64,000 nt of DNA from Silene conica (taxonomy: Eukaryota > Streptophyta > Magnoliopsida > Caryophyllales > Caryophyllaceae): the NCBI GenBank assembly GCA_029255685.2, contig CM055313.2:21615079-21679078 (forward strand). Direction: 5' to 3'. The translations under genes were made by a program, and so were the position numbers. Shown in pieces: positions 22,692-35,700 of the stretch; positions within the stretch are counted from its first letter, which is position 1; each line of letters begins with the position of its first letter. Below the pieces are notes generated by a model, which saw nothing but the letters and a program-made list of their open reading frames with translations, was not told where the DNA came from and made no database searches.

Positions 22692-25296
22692 TGTAACACC
22701 CCGTATTTTATAATAATGTTTTATTATAAAAGTATTTTATTTAATTAATTATTTCGAAGTTTATAAATGAATTTTGGAAATATATATTTATAGCTTTCGT
22801 TTCCTATTTTTTTTTTTTTTTCGTTTTAATCTACTTTTGGATGGGTTAAAATGTCCGTGCACAATTTTATTATTTTAATTTGATATTTACATTTCTATTT
22901 CAAGTTCTCTTTACGATTTAATATGGCTCAATCGAATTTGTAATCAGATAATCCATTGTATGAGCTAATGGACCAAAAGCCCATTAGTTAATCTCCTTAT
23001 AAATAGATTTTAACCTAGCAAGCAACTAGGTCAAAATCCCTTTGTTTCGTGCGTGAGGCTTGCCGCAAGCTTTCTTCGTCTTTTCTCTCGTTTGTTCTCT
23101 TTTCTCCTATCGACTTCATTGTTGAATATCTTTCATTCCTCCAAACTCATACATAAATTATATTTTCACAATCCTTGCTCTTACCTTTACAATATTTTAT
23201 ATTCAAAATATTTTATTGAGAATTATTTGTATGGACCTTTAGACCTACGTTTTGGGTCTCTTGTTTTGTGGGTAAAGAAGAAGATGTCTTTCCTTTGGCG
23301 TTTTCGAAAGAGTTATTGTTCGTACAATTTCTATCTCAAGTATTTGGATTTCCTCTTTCTTTAAAGTTAATTTTTGGGGTTATTGACACGTGTTGGAGAC
23401 AAGACTTGGTTGGTCGTATTCTTTATGGACGTTTTCATTAATTGCCAAAAAGGTAACTAGGTGTTTCTCTTTTAATTGTGTTTATGCCAATTGATGTGAT
23501 TAATATGATTTAATGATTGTTTGTACGATTAGTACATGTTTGATTATTTATTGTCATGAATTAATTGTGCTTCATATATTTACGTATGTCTTATTATCTT
23601 AATTATGGATTATAATGTGTTGATAAGTCGTTATAGGTGTCGTGTGCGCAACTAGGGTTCGCGAGGAAAACCCTAGATGGCGACACGGCTAATGGCCAAG
23701 AGCGTTGCTCAAGGTTATAGTTGAAGTATGTGTAACTTTGAAAATATGATTCAAGGTTATAACTGAAACTAGTACAACCTTGAGTACGACTCAAAGTTAT
23801 AGCTGAAGTTAATATAACTTTGAGTTGCGAGTCAAAGTTATAGTTGATGTCTATATAACTTTGATTGCAAGTTAAAGTTATAGCTGAAGTTAATATAACT
23901 TTGGGTTGCGATCTAAAGTTATAGTTGAGACTAATGTAAACCTGAGGTATGACTCAAGGTTATGGTTGGTGCTAGTATAACTTTAGGTTCATGTTATGGT
24001 TTGGCTAAGGTTACTATAACCTCAAGCCATATGGGGAAGTTATAGTTGAGGTTAGTATAACCTCGCATCCATTACTTATGTTATAGTTAGAGTTACTATA
24101 ACTTTGGTTGTTTATACTTAATTCACATGTTGAGTTGTGTTCAGTGATTGTATAATATTGTGTTTGCATATGTCGTTGGATACTTCTATGCATTTGATAT
24201 TAGGACAGTCTGTTATGATGTTCTACTGGTTTGAGTCGTGATGGTATTCACGCATGTTAGTACAGTCAGTTATACTGTGCATTGTTGTTTGCTAGTTTGA
24301 ATAGATGACGGTAGTATCAGTTATATACTATCGGAATGAACTAACGCCACCCATTGATGTGGGATTTATTTTGGTCTATGTTCGGGGGTGGCCAGATTCG
24401 TCAGTTATACGTTCTGGGTCCCGAGTGTCGTTCGGTGTACAGTTATTGCATCGAGAGGTCTGGCCAGGTCTTAGACATATAGGCAGTGGTTATACGCTAT
24501 ACATAGTACCGTGGAGGCAGTGGTTATACGCTCCGTCAGCTAGAGGCAGTGGTTATACGCTCTGGCAAGTTAGAGGCAGTGGTTATACGCTCTAACGGGC
24601 GTTCACTCTATTCGCTATGCTTTGATGATAGCTTTGTGCCTTCGGTTGCGATGGATTGCGTGTCACCATTTTCGCTATGCTTTAATGCTAGCATTGTGCC
24701 TTACGTTACTATGAGTCGTGAGTTACTTGAGTTGTAAGTGTTCATGGTCTAGTGGTCGCATATGGTCTAGGTTCGTTGGTTTCATTTGTCTGGTGGCGAG
24801 AATATCATAGTATGGTAAGTTTGTTTTCATGTCACGTTGTGCTGTATCCTCACATGATTCTCGTAATATGTCTTCAAATGAAGGTAAGTTTGATCTGATT
24901 GGTCTTTCGTGAGTATAGATGAATCTCGCATGTTTACTAGTTTTGCATTTCAACTGTTATTGATTGTTGGTTACATTCAATTGTTGTAAACATGACTGGG
25001 AGGGCATCTAGTTACTCCCGACTGATTGTCGACCCCCTTCTCAGGTTGTTCAGGTTGTTGCTGTTTGGTTGATGCTTGCTTGGGTAACGTGCGAAGCGAG
25101 CTTAATAATTTGTTTAGGACTTTTGCTTTAAGTTTTTAAGAACCTTTGAATGATGTATTAGTTTGGTTTTCGATTTGAGTATCGATCCGGATTTGGGTAA
25201 GGTGTTTCCGCCACCTTAACCCAGTTATCATTGAGTTACACTCTGACATTCTTTTATATTATGTTTTTCCTTTGTTTTATAATCTGGGTTGTTACA
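22692..25296 (+). repeat. LARD 3' LTR (2,605 bp)
   Basis: Uninterrupted partner of the 5' LTR. It carries the TATA box at 22998-23005, the hairpin array at 23710-24106 and four minisatellite units at about 24481-24593. It provides the empty site for the 18013-18661 insertion. Confidence 0.9.
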
Positions 25297-25492
25297 ATAT
25301 ATATAAGATATAAATAAATAAAATTTAAAATTAGGATTACATAATAATTATTATTATCTAAATATATAATGATAATTGTATAATAAAAGACGGATCCGTT
25401 CATGCAACAAAAACGTAGTCTTATTTATAATAATACACATTTTTTCTGATGTAATTGCATAATCAGAAATGAGTAAATTAAAATAGATTATA

Positions 25493-25988
25493 TGTAACAC
25501 CCCCATTTATTTAAGGGCTTGAACTAGGACTCCTCAGATAAACAAAGGTGTTACCATCTCGGTTTCCCGAGGCAGTAGATACAAAGGAAGATAAACAGTA
25601 CTTTAAATGAAATTTAACTCAAAACATGTCCTTACATCTGTATCCAAAAGTCTTAACAAAACAAATAAAGTACAACTCATATTAAACGGACTAAGGTGAT
25701 CTAGACATCTAGTCTGGTCCGGATCCAAGCTCTTCCGCCCATAGCTCCCCCCTTAGTCTCAGCCACCTGTCAATCTGCTCCCCAATAAATTGGTTCATCA
25801 CAGGTGATCACGAATACACAGGGTCAACCACGAGGTTGAGTAGGGAAACAGTAAATATAGTAACAGTATAATAAACTCCGCACCGATCCATCGCCAAATA
25901 AACTCCGCACCGATCCAACACCAAATATACTCCGCACCGATCCAACACCAAATATACTCCGCACCGATCCAACACCGTATCACAAGAC

Positions 25989-26044
<56 letters not shown>

Positions 26045-27654
26045 CATCGTAACAATGTCTCAGAAAGATATAGATAGCACAATATAACGATCACATGAGA
26101 TTATAACATAAACATGCTTATTAACACATAAGAACAAATTACACATTATTGTAAACCAGTATCTTCCCCTACCTGAATTAGCAGGAAATGTAGATACGTC
26201 CAAGCTCGTTAAAAGTGTTCCACACGAAACTTGCCACCTAAACACGTATATGTAACAAATTAACAAACTTCCCGAACCCCTTATCGGTCATAATTACTAT
26301 AAATAGCAACCTTCCAAAATTGGAAAGTTTCCATAAATAGAAACTTCCCGATATAGCAACTTTCGTTTGAATTTCGAATTACTCCTAATATACATTACTA
26401 CCCATATCAAAGTTTCCCATAAATAACTTAACCCTTAAAAAAAAAATATTCTTTTACCATTAATAAAAATATTACTATTACCATAAATAGCCAAAACATT
26501 AACAATAATAATAATAATAATAATAATAATAAGAATAATAATAATAAGAATAAGAATAATAACAATAATAATAAAAATAAAAATAAGAATAAAAAGAATA
26601 ATAAACAACACCAAAACCCGACAGCCCCCAACCCGACTTCAGCCCCTTACTTCTCCGCCTACCACCACTTCGACCACCAGCAGACCACCCCCCACGACAG
26701 AACCGACACCACACTACCTCCCTGGCACCACCAAACCGTGCGACAACCGCCGGCGAGTCAGACCCGACTCCCTAAACACAGGCCTGATCCACGCATGAGT
26801 CCCTGACTGCCTGAACACAAACCCATTTCGATCCCCTAACAGCACCCTTAACACCACCAAACAACACCTCCGACAACCACCTTTAAGCCACGGTGGTATT
26901 AATGTATTGACCTCCCCCGAGTCGACAGTAATACCACCCCCAAACCAACCCCCTGACCGAAACAACCACAAACCCCTGACTCTGCTTCTAAACCCGTGAT
27001 GAACAGGCTCCACGACTTCCCCCTCTGACGACACCACAGCCACCCTAACCTACTGACACTACCCCCTTGACACGACCCCGACTACCACCCACACGACTGT
27101 GTCAACTGAGCATGATAAAACTGACACCAGACCAAACGAAAAACAACACAAAAGATGCAACACAAGCACAACCCAGAAAACAGTGACGTGACTCACCTTC
27201 TTCACGGCCAAAACGACGGTCCTTAGGGTGGTCAGACCTACTGCTACAAACCTCCGTTCTTATCTCTGATGTGGCGGCTAAGGATTCGAGGTGGTGGTTG
27301 AGTAAAAGTGATAGGGTAAGACTGGTAGTAGAGCTTCTTATATGACGGCTGAAAGGAGGGTTGTTATTGTGTAGTCTTCTTAGGGTTGTTAGGGTTTGGA
27401 CGTGAACGTGGGCTCTAATGGCCGTGCACGCAAAACGAGGCCCAAGTCCTCTCGTCCCTTGGTTACCAGGTGGTCATAGGATCAAACCCCACCATTAACA
27501 TGTAACAAAATCATAAAACAAGGCACTTATCGAAGCTAGCACATGAATAAAACAAATGTAAAACGATTCTTATCCATAACTAATTTTCGATATATATATT
27601 CGATGTCGAGTCGCAAATTACTTTAAATATAAAGTAATAACACGGGTTATTACA
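25493..27654 (-). repeat. Element A 3' LTR
   Basis: On the minus strand it runs TGTAATAACCCG to GGGGGTGTTACA. It contains a tandem repeat of about 27 bp (units like TCCGCACCGATCCAACACC) at 25873-25980, a (TA)n tract at about 25991-26041 and a (TAA)n-like tract at 26503-26590. The (TA)n tract is the unoccupied equivalent of the 43402-47782 insertion site. Confidence 0.9.
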
Positions 27655-27811
27655 GTCTTCCCTCCTTAAAAAGAACTTCGTCCTGAAGTTCTACCACACT
27701 TAGGTTACAAAACAAACCAACTCAACGAGCTTGAAACACAACACGTTAACCAAAACACAAAATGTTACATTCCACCCCCCTTAAAGAAAAGTTACGTCCG
27801 CGTAACTTACC

Positions 27812-29880
27812 TCAATCGAACAAATGTGGGTAACGCTCTCTCATGGATGCCTCAGGCTCCCACGTAGCCTCCTCCTGATTATGATTGGTCCACAGAACTT
27901 TCACCAAGGATGTCTCTCCATTGCGAGTCTTTCGTACCTTCCTGTCTAGAATTTCTTTCGGAGTCTCAATGTATGCCAACTGATCATCTACCTCAATCAC
28001 CTCGTGCTGAAGCACATGTGATGGATCACTCACATATTTCCTCAACTGGGACACATGGAACACGTTATGGACCTTGGATAGAGCTGGAGGTAAAGCTAAT
28101 CGGTATGCCACCTCCCCAACTCTGTCCAAAATCTCAAACGGTCCAATAAACTTCTGACTCAATTTGCCACGGTTCCCAAACCTCATCACACCTTTCATCG
28201 GCGACACTTTCAGTAGTACTTTCTCTCCGGCCTCGAATAAAATATCACTCCTCTTCAGATCGGCATAACTCTTCTGTCTATCCTGAGCGGCCCCCATCCT
28301 CTGTCGAATGATCTGAACCTGCTCCACCATCTCCTGAATCATATCGGGCCCTAAGGTCACAACATCAGCTCGATCATCCCAACACACAGGGCTCCGACAC
28401 TTCCTCCCGTACAGGGCCTCGAAAGGGGCCATCCCTATGCTGGCATGGTAGCTGTTATTATAAGAAAATTCGATCAACCCCAGTCGATCCTCCCAAGATC
28501 CTCCGAACTCAAGAACGCATGCTCTCAACATATCCTCAAGGGTCTGAATCGTTCTCTCAGTCTGATCATCAGTAGCTAGATGGAAAGCGGTACTCATCTT
28601 CAATTGGGTACCCAAAGCGGCCTGCAACTCCTGCCAAAATCTGGATATAAACCTCGAGTCTCGATCGGAAACAATGTCCTTGGGTACACCATGCAATCTA
28701 ACCACATTCTGCACATATGACTTAGCCAACTCAGCTTTACTCCAGGTATCTTTCATTGGAATAAAGTGGGCAGACTTAGTCAGACGATCCACAATCACCC
28801 AAATCATGTTGTTGCCCCTCTGAGTTCGAGGCAACCCCACGATAAAGTCCATCGAAATGTTCTCCCACTTCCACTCTGGTATATCTAAAGGCTGAACTTT
28901 CCCTTGAGGTCTCTTATGCTCCCCTTTCACCCTCTGACATGTCAAGCACCTGGAAACAAACTCAGCGACTTCCTTCTTCATGTTCAGCCACCAAAACGTC
29001 TTCTTAAGGTCCTTATACAGTTTATCACCCCCTGGGTGGACAGAATAAGGAGTAGTATGAGCTTCAGTCAGGATGTTCTTCTTTAGCTCCTCAACATTCG
29101 GTACACACCATCGCCCACTGAATCTCAAGCTACCGTCGGTATGAATACTGAACTTGGATGCATTTTCACCAACCCCACTTTCCACCATTAAACGCCACCT
29201 CTGGATTCTCTCATCGTTCTTCTGCAACTCCCGAATCTCCCCATACAGCTAAGGCTCCACTGTCAAATCACCAAGGGCATCCCCTTTCCGGATCATAAAA
29301 ATTCCCATCTCCCTTAATTCGCCATGCAACCTCACCCTCGATCTGGCACAACTCAAAGCATGCACTGACTTCCTACTTAGGGCATCAGCTACCACATTCG
29401 CCTTGCCCTCGTGGTAGACAATCTGCATATCATAGTCTCCGATTAACTCTATCCACCTCCTCTGCCTCATGTTCAACTCCTTCTGGGTATAGATATACTT
29501 CAGGCTCTTATGATCAGAAAACACTTTAAAAGTGGCTCCATAAAGGTAATGGCGCCACAATTTAAGTGCAAACACGACTGCGCCCAATTCCAGATCATGA
29601 GTCGGATAATTCTCTTCGTAGGTCTTCAACTGGCGAGATGCATATGCTACCACTCTCCCATTCTGCATTAGCACACAGCCCAACCCATGCTTCGAAGCGT
29701 CGGTATAAACTTCAAAATTATCACTTCCAACTGGCAAGGCCAGGATAGGAGCTGTTGTCAGGCGTTCCTTAAGAGTCAGGAATGCCTTCTCACAACTCTC
29801 ATCCCAGACAAAACGGTTCTCCTTCCGTATTAACGACGTCAACGACTTTGCTATCTTTGAAAAATCTTTGACGAATCTCC
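27812..29880 (-). pseudogene. Element A pol, 3' part (RNase H, integrase, chromodomain)
   Basis: Continues the polymerase fragment that breaks off at 39783. From high to low coordinates: the end of the RT connection region; RNase H with [13 protein letters not shown] and [20 protein letters not shown]; integrase with a zinc-binding HHCC region (HPGGDK to CLTCQR); the catalytic core ([27 protein letters not shown]); GPF; and a C-terminal chromodomain-like segment (VKVLWTN to EATWEPEASM). An in-frame TAG at 29249-29251 replaces a Glu codon after RNase H. The integrase tryptophan codon that is a stop in element B is intact here. The natural stop is at 27812-27814. Confidence 0.9.
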
Positions 29881-29885
29881 GATAA

Positions 29886-31123
29886 TGTAATACCTCGCTT
29901 TTTAGTTCTTTTATTTTTAATCGATCGTTTAATAAGCTTGTTTGTATGCGTGTTATAGGAGTCGTTTTGGACTTAGGTGGGGCTCGAAATGGGAGCTAAG
30001 TCGTCTTAGGATGTTTGAGGTAGCAAGTACTTGTTGGGTTTCGAACCTAGGACCAAGGATGACACGGCTGTGGGCCTCGATTTCTGTGCAAAGAGCAGCC
30101 CACGAGCAGTGTTATAGTACAGCGGAATAGGCAGGGTTTCAGCCGCCTTATTTAAGCTGGAATCTACCCTAACCCTACACACCCAACATCAGATCTCAAA
30201 ACACCAAAACTTAGCCGTCACTACAGGGAAGAAAGGGAGCCTCTCACGGTGGTCACAACCTAGCCCACGGTGGTTCGAATTGGGTCAGAAACTAGGCAGA
30301 CACACACACACGTTGTTATATTCTTGTCAGTCTGCTTGTTTGCTTACGATATCAGTCAGGTATAATGCGATGAATCTTTGATGTTTTTATATAATTTTGT
30401 GACGGATCATGTAATGAACGTATAAAGAACATGGTTTGGTGGTCGTGGTCAGTTAGAAGGGTGTCGTGAGGGGTGTTTTTACTCGTTGCAGGGATGGGTT
30501 TTTGAGTACTGTTATTCGTTTCTTTATCACATGTTTTTGGGTGTCTGATTTAGTGTATGTATGGGTCGTGTGTAGTCTATATTTTTTTATGGGTCTGTGG
30601 TCAGAAGATAAGTGGTGTATGGGGGTGTCAGTTGGAAGTGGTTGAGGTGGTCCGTGGTGTCTGTCTATGGTGGTTTTCGGGTGGTCGACAGGGGTGGTGA
30701 CAGGGAGGCTGCTGTGACGTTGTTTAGTGTTGTGAGTCGGTGTGTGGGGAGGTAATCTTGGGAGTGGTAACACCGTTGACTCGGGGGAGGTCGACGCGGT
30801 GTCACCACTGTGTCGTGTAGGTCTGGCGTCTCAAGGGGTTGTGGTGGTGGATGCTGGTCGTCGTGGTGGCTGCGCGTGGTTCTAGGGGTTGGTGTTTGGG
30901 GTCTGTTCAGGGGATCAACGTGGGAACCAGGCCTGATTAAGGCACTGATTCACCACGGCAGAGGGAGTCGATAGGCTGTCGGTGGTTGTGGGGGTACATG
31001 GTGGTGCTGGGTACACGGGGTGCTGGTTGTCGAAGGGGGAAGGGGCGTGTCTCGGTTGTTTGAGGGCGGTTAGTGTCGTGTGTCGGGTTGTTGTGGTGTC
31101 GGGTGGAGTGTTGTTGTTTGTTG

Positions 31124-31154
<31 letters not shown>

Positions 31155-32163
31155 GATTAATATGTATATTGGTATATTATGGGTATACTTTCTATTTTGA
31201 TATTGATTTTTATTTATGGGTATTATATTTAGTAGTTATGGTGGAATATTTTATTTGTGGCAATATCAATTTGAGTCTTAAATGATGATTTGAATAATTT
31301 GAAATTCAAAACTAAAGTATCTTTTATTAGAAGCTATTTATTTTTAGAAGTTACTATTTATAGAAAGTTACTATAATTGGGATGTGTATACGTATTATGT
31401 GAGTAGGAAGTTTATTAATTAAGTAATATACTTTTAGGTGGAAGTTTTCGTGTGGAGCACTTTTGAGAACGGTTGTGCGTTTTGCCATTTGTTTCTGCAA
31501 CTACAGGTAGGGGAATTACGGTGCATATCATAATGATTACTCGGTTGCTATTGATAATTACCATGAATGCTTTATAATAATACTTGATTGGAATTTCATG
31601 ATGTTGACTATATATTCTGTGATACGATATGAGATGAGGAGATAAAGGGTCTGTGTGGTGCGGAGATAAAGGGTCTGTGTTTGGTGCGGAGATAAAGGGT
31701 CTGTGTGGCGCGGAGATAAAGGGTCTGTGTTTGGTGCGGAGAAAAAGGGTCTGTGATTCGGAGTGGAGATATTCAGCTTTCTATTTATAGTAGTGTTTTC
31801 TATTTATGGTTTTCCTACTCAACCTTGTGGTTGACCCTGTGTATTCGTGATCACCTGTGATGAACCAATGATTGGGGAGCAGATTGACAGGTGGCTAAGA
31901 CTAAGGGGGAGCTATGGGAGAAAGAGTTGGATCCGGACCAGATTAGATGTTTAGATCACCTTAGTCAGTTTTAGTATGAGTTGTATTTTATTTACGTTGT
32001 TAAGACTTTTGATACAGTTGTAAGGATCATGACTTGAGTTAACGTTAATTTAAAGTACTGTTTATCTTCCTTTGTATCTACTGCCTCGGGAAACCGAGAT
32101 GGTAACACCTGTATTTATCTGAGGAGTCCTAGTTCAGGCCCTTAAATAAATGGGGGTGTTACA
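29886..32163 (+). repeat. Element B 5' LTR
   Basis: Runs TGTAATACCTCG to GGGGGTGTTACA. It has a TATA-like TTATTTAA at 30148-30155, a (TTA)n microsatellite near 31125-31155 and four to five GGAGATAAAGGGTCTGTGT units at 31637-31755. Its last several hundred bases match element A's LTR; the first part does not. Confidence 0.92.
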
Positions 32164-32713
32164 AAGTGGTATCAGAGCGAACGATCCTCAGGCCTAAACT
32201 AATGAACCCAATGAATGTAGGAGAGTCGAAATAAAATGAACCCCGGGATATGACTGTTAGGAGCACACAAATGGGGAAGTATGAGTCTGGGGCCCCCTCA
32301 CACCAAACCATAGGCCCTATCAGTCTTACCCGGGAACCCAGAGTGCATATACGAGAGAAAAGGGTAGAATAAGAGGTGGTACAAGTGATAGCATACTGTG
32401 AAAAGAATGTTATGAGAATTCTGTACATAAGAAACTTTTGGAAAAGCCGGAAGGGGCATGAGCATGAATGAACCTTTATTTGTTCGGATAAAAAGTATAT
32501 CTCGTTGTGGTATGTTAAGTGATATGAAACATGCTAGTAATTTTCTTTCATCATGTCTAGCGATATGCGGTTATGTGAACCCTGAGCCATGTTATATAAG
32601 AAAAACTAATCTATATGATAAGTATTTATAAATTTTGAATGCTTAGGGAGCTTAGCCCTAAACCCAATGGGTACCCATGTACGTCGGGACTCATTCTTTT
32701 CTTGATTTATAGT

Positions 32714-35700
32714 ATGCCTCCGCGAAGAGAGAATGCAGTTAAAATCACCCAAGAAGAGGTGGATCGTTTGATAGCTGAAAATGAGGCCCTAAAGGCCAAA
32801 CGAATGGACTCCGCGAAAATGAGCACAATTATCGCAAGACACCACCCTACCCAATTCACTGGGGAGGGGGAACCTCATCTGTTAGGAGCTTGGTGCCGGG
32901 AATTCGATAACCTGTTCGAGTTGTTGGATTGCCCTGAAGAATTGAAGGTGGACCAGGCTGCCCACTATCTGAGGGGTATGGCTGGAGATTGGTGGACCGC
33001 GAATAAGGGAGAGCTTCGGGAAGCAGCTATAGAGGGTGGATCCGCGTTTGTTCCGTGGGACGCATTCCAGGGGGTTCTGAACGAGGCGTTTCTACCAGAA
33101 TTCCAAAAGAGCAAGCTGAGGGAGGAGTTCGACTCATTCACGATGTCGGAAGACATGACCGTAGAGGTTTACTACAGGAGATTCATCCAGCTGGTACACT
33201 ATGTGAGAGATATGGGATTTGACGATGCTATGCTAGCCATGAAATTTGAGAGGGGACTATCAATCGCCATCAAAAAGAGACTGATTGCAGCTCCGCCCAC
33301 CACAATCCGTGACATCTATTTACGGGCTGGGGCGGCGGAGAGGCTCTCGGATATGATCAAAAAGGACAAACAGTCCAAGTCAGAAAAGAGGAAAGCTGAA
33401 ACAGTAGCCGAGGGTTCAGGATCGAAAAAGCAAAGTAATAACAAGTACAGTGGGTATTTCGGGAGTAGTGCCTCTGGGGGTGGAAGGAATCAGAGTGGGG
33501 GCAACTTCAGGAGTGGGGGTTCAGGCAGTGGCTCAGTGGGAGTGGTCTGTTTTGGCTGCGGGAAGATTGGGCACAAATAGGCAGTATGTCGTTCTTCTGG
33601 AGGGAATCAGTCCGGGGGTTATCGCACACCTACATCCGGATATCAGGGATCTCGCACGCAGTCCTATGGCAGCAGTGGCTATCGCACACCCATGACAAAC
33701 TATGGTGGGGGTGCGAAGTCTGGAGGCAGCAGTAACTACCAGAGGAACTACAACAACAACAATCAGAACCGTTCATATCAGAATCAGTACAATGGAGGTG
33801 GGAACAGCAACAAGACGGGGACGGCAGGAAATCAGCAGGCTGGGACATCTTCTGCCAACCAGAGTGGGGTCAAGTCCAGTGGCAAACTCTTTGCCATGGG
33901 AAAGCAGGCCGCTCAAGATGACGCTCATGTGGTTACTGGTACTTTTCTTGTGAACTCTAAACCTACTTTCGTACTTTTCGATTCCGGTGCCACCCATTCT
34001 TTTGTGTCTAGAGACCATGTTAGAATTTTGGGGCTTGAAAGGTTCGACTGGGTCGCGGACTCAGTGACCATACCTTCAGGAGAGTCAATAGCTTGTAATA
34101 GAGTCTATGGAAGTGTACCCATCAAAATCGGGGAAACAATGTTCTATTGTGATCTCATAGAATTCCCGTTGGGAGGTTTTGAGGTGATCCTAGGGATGGA
34201 TTGGCTGGGGAAGTATAGGGCTTTTATCGACTGTCACCAAAAGAAAATTTCCTTGAAGGGACCCAAGGGAGTGAGGGTATCCTACAAGGGGTATAGAGTC
34301 AAACCAAAGATCAAATTTATATCTGTCAATACCCTGAAGTCTAGCTTGCGGAAAGGAGAAAGCCTAATTTTGTGCCAAATGTGGAATTGTGAGGCTGAGA
34401 CCCCCGAGACTAGTGAGATACCTGTGGTACGGGAGTTTGAGGGAGTTTTTCGAGACGACGTTCCAGGGTTACCGCCGAGGAGGGAAGTGGAATTTTCCAT
34501 TGACCTCAAACCAGGAGCGGAACCAATATCTAAATCACCGTACCGTATGGGACCGAAAGAAATGGAGGAGTTGAAGAAGCAATTGGATGAGCTAGCTGAG
34601 AAAGGGTTCATCCGACCCAGTGTGTCGCCCTGGGGAGCACCTGTGTTATTTGTGAAAAAGAAGGATGGCAGTTTGAGGTTGTGTGTTGACTACCGAGAAC
34701 TGAATAATGTAACCATCAAGAATCGTTATCCGTTGCCGAGAATTGACGACTTGTTCGATCAGTTAAGTGGGGCTGGGGTTTTCTCCAAGATTGATTTGAG
34801 ATCCGGGTATCATCAATTGAGGATAAAGGATGAAGATATTCCGAAGACCGCTTTCCGAACGAGGTATGGCCACTACGAATTTGTGGTTATGCCCTTTGGA
34901 TTGACTAATGCTCCAGCTGTGTTCATGGACTTGATGAATCGAGTTTTCAGCCCGTATCTCGACAAGTTCGTGGTGGTATTTATCGATGATATCCTGGTAT
35001 ATTCCAAGAATTCGGAGGAGCACGAAGATCATTTGAGAAAGGTACTTCAGACTTTGGAAGAACATAAACTCAATGCTAAGTTGAGTAAGTGTGAATTCTG
35101 GTTGGAGAAAGTGGCGTTTCTGGGGCATGTCATTTCCAAAGAGGGGGTATCTGTTGACCCTAGTAAAATTGAAGCTGTGACTAAGTGGCAAAGTCCGAAG
35201 AATGTGAGCGAGATCCGAAGTTTTCTGGGGTTAGCAGGTTATTACCGAAGATTCGTCAAAGACTTTTCGAAGATAGCAAAGCCGCTGACGTCGTTAATGA
35301 GGAAGGAGAACCGTTTTGTCTGGGATGAGGGTTGTGAGAAGGCATTCCTGACTCTTAAGGAACGCCTGACAACAGCTCCTATCCTGGCCTTGCCAGTTGG
35401 AAGTGATAATTTCGAAGTATACACCGACGCTTCCAAACATGAGTTGGGTTGTGTGCTAATGCAGAATGGGAGAGTGATCGCGTATGCTTCTCGCCAGTTG
35501 AAGACTTATGAAGAGAATTATCCGACTCATGATTTGGAGTTGGGCGCTGTGGTCTTTGCACTAAAATTGTGGCGTCATTACCTTTATGGAGCCACTTTTA
35601 AGGTGTTTTCTGACCATAAGAGCCTGAAATATATCTACACCCAGAAGGAGTTGAACATGAGGCAGAGGAGGTGGATAGAATTGATCGGAGATTACGATAT

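Larger units (their letters stand above)
16013..25296 (+). mobile_element. LARD-type non-autonomous LTR retrotransposon
   Basis: LTRs at 16013-19278 and 22692-25296 both run from TGTAACACCCCGTATTTT to GTTGTTACA. The target duplication ATATA is at 16008-16012 and 25297-25301. The primer binding site TGGTATCAGAGC is at 19281-19292. A polypurine-like TAGGGGGTTAGAT stands before the 3' LTR. The 3.4-kb internal region has no gag or pol motifs, so the element fits a large retrotransposon derivative moved by another element's proteins. After removing the 649-bp insertion and one repeat unit, the LTRs differ by only about ten substitutions, which indicates a recent insertion. The CGAGGACGAAACTTC motif near 22658 is typical of the 3' region of plant chromoviruses, a possible helper group. 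Confidence 0.88.

Noticed and set aside
26428..27043. Leu/Phe/Tyr-rich and Gly-rich frames in the LTRs of element A (also 48055-48616)
   Set aside because: They lie in LTR sequence with a TAA-type microsatellite and occur in both LTRs; no protein features.
30453..30773. 106-residue frame in the LTRs of element B (also 38061-38381)
   Set aside because: Identical in both LTRs and antisense; low-complexity Thr/Pro/His content, no domain.
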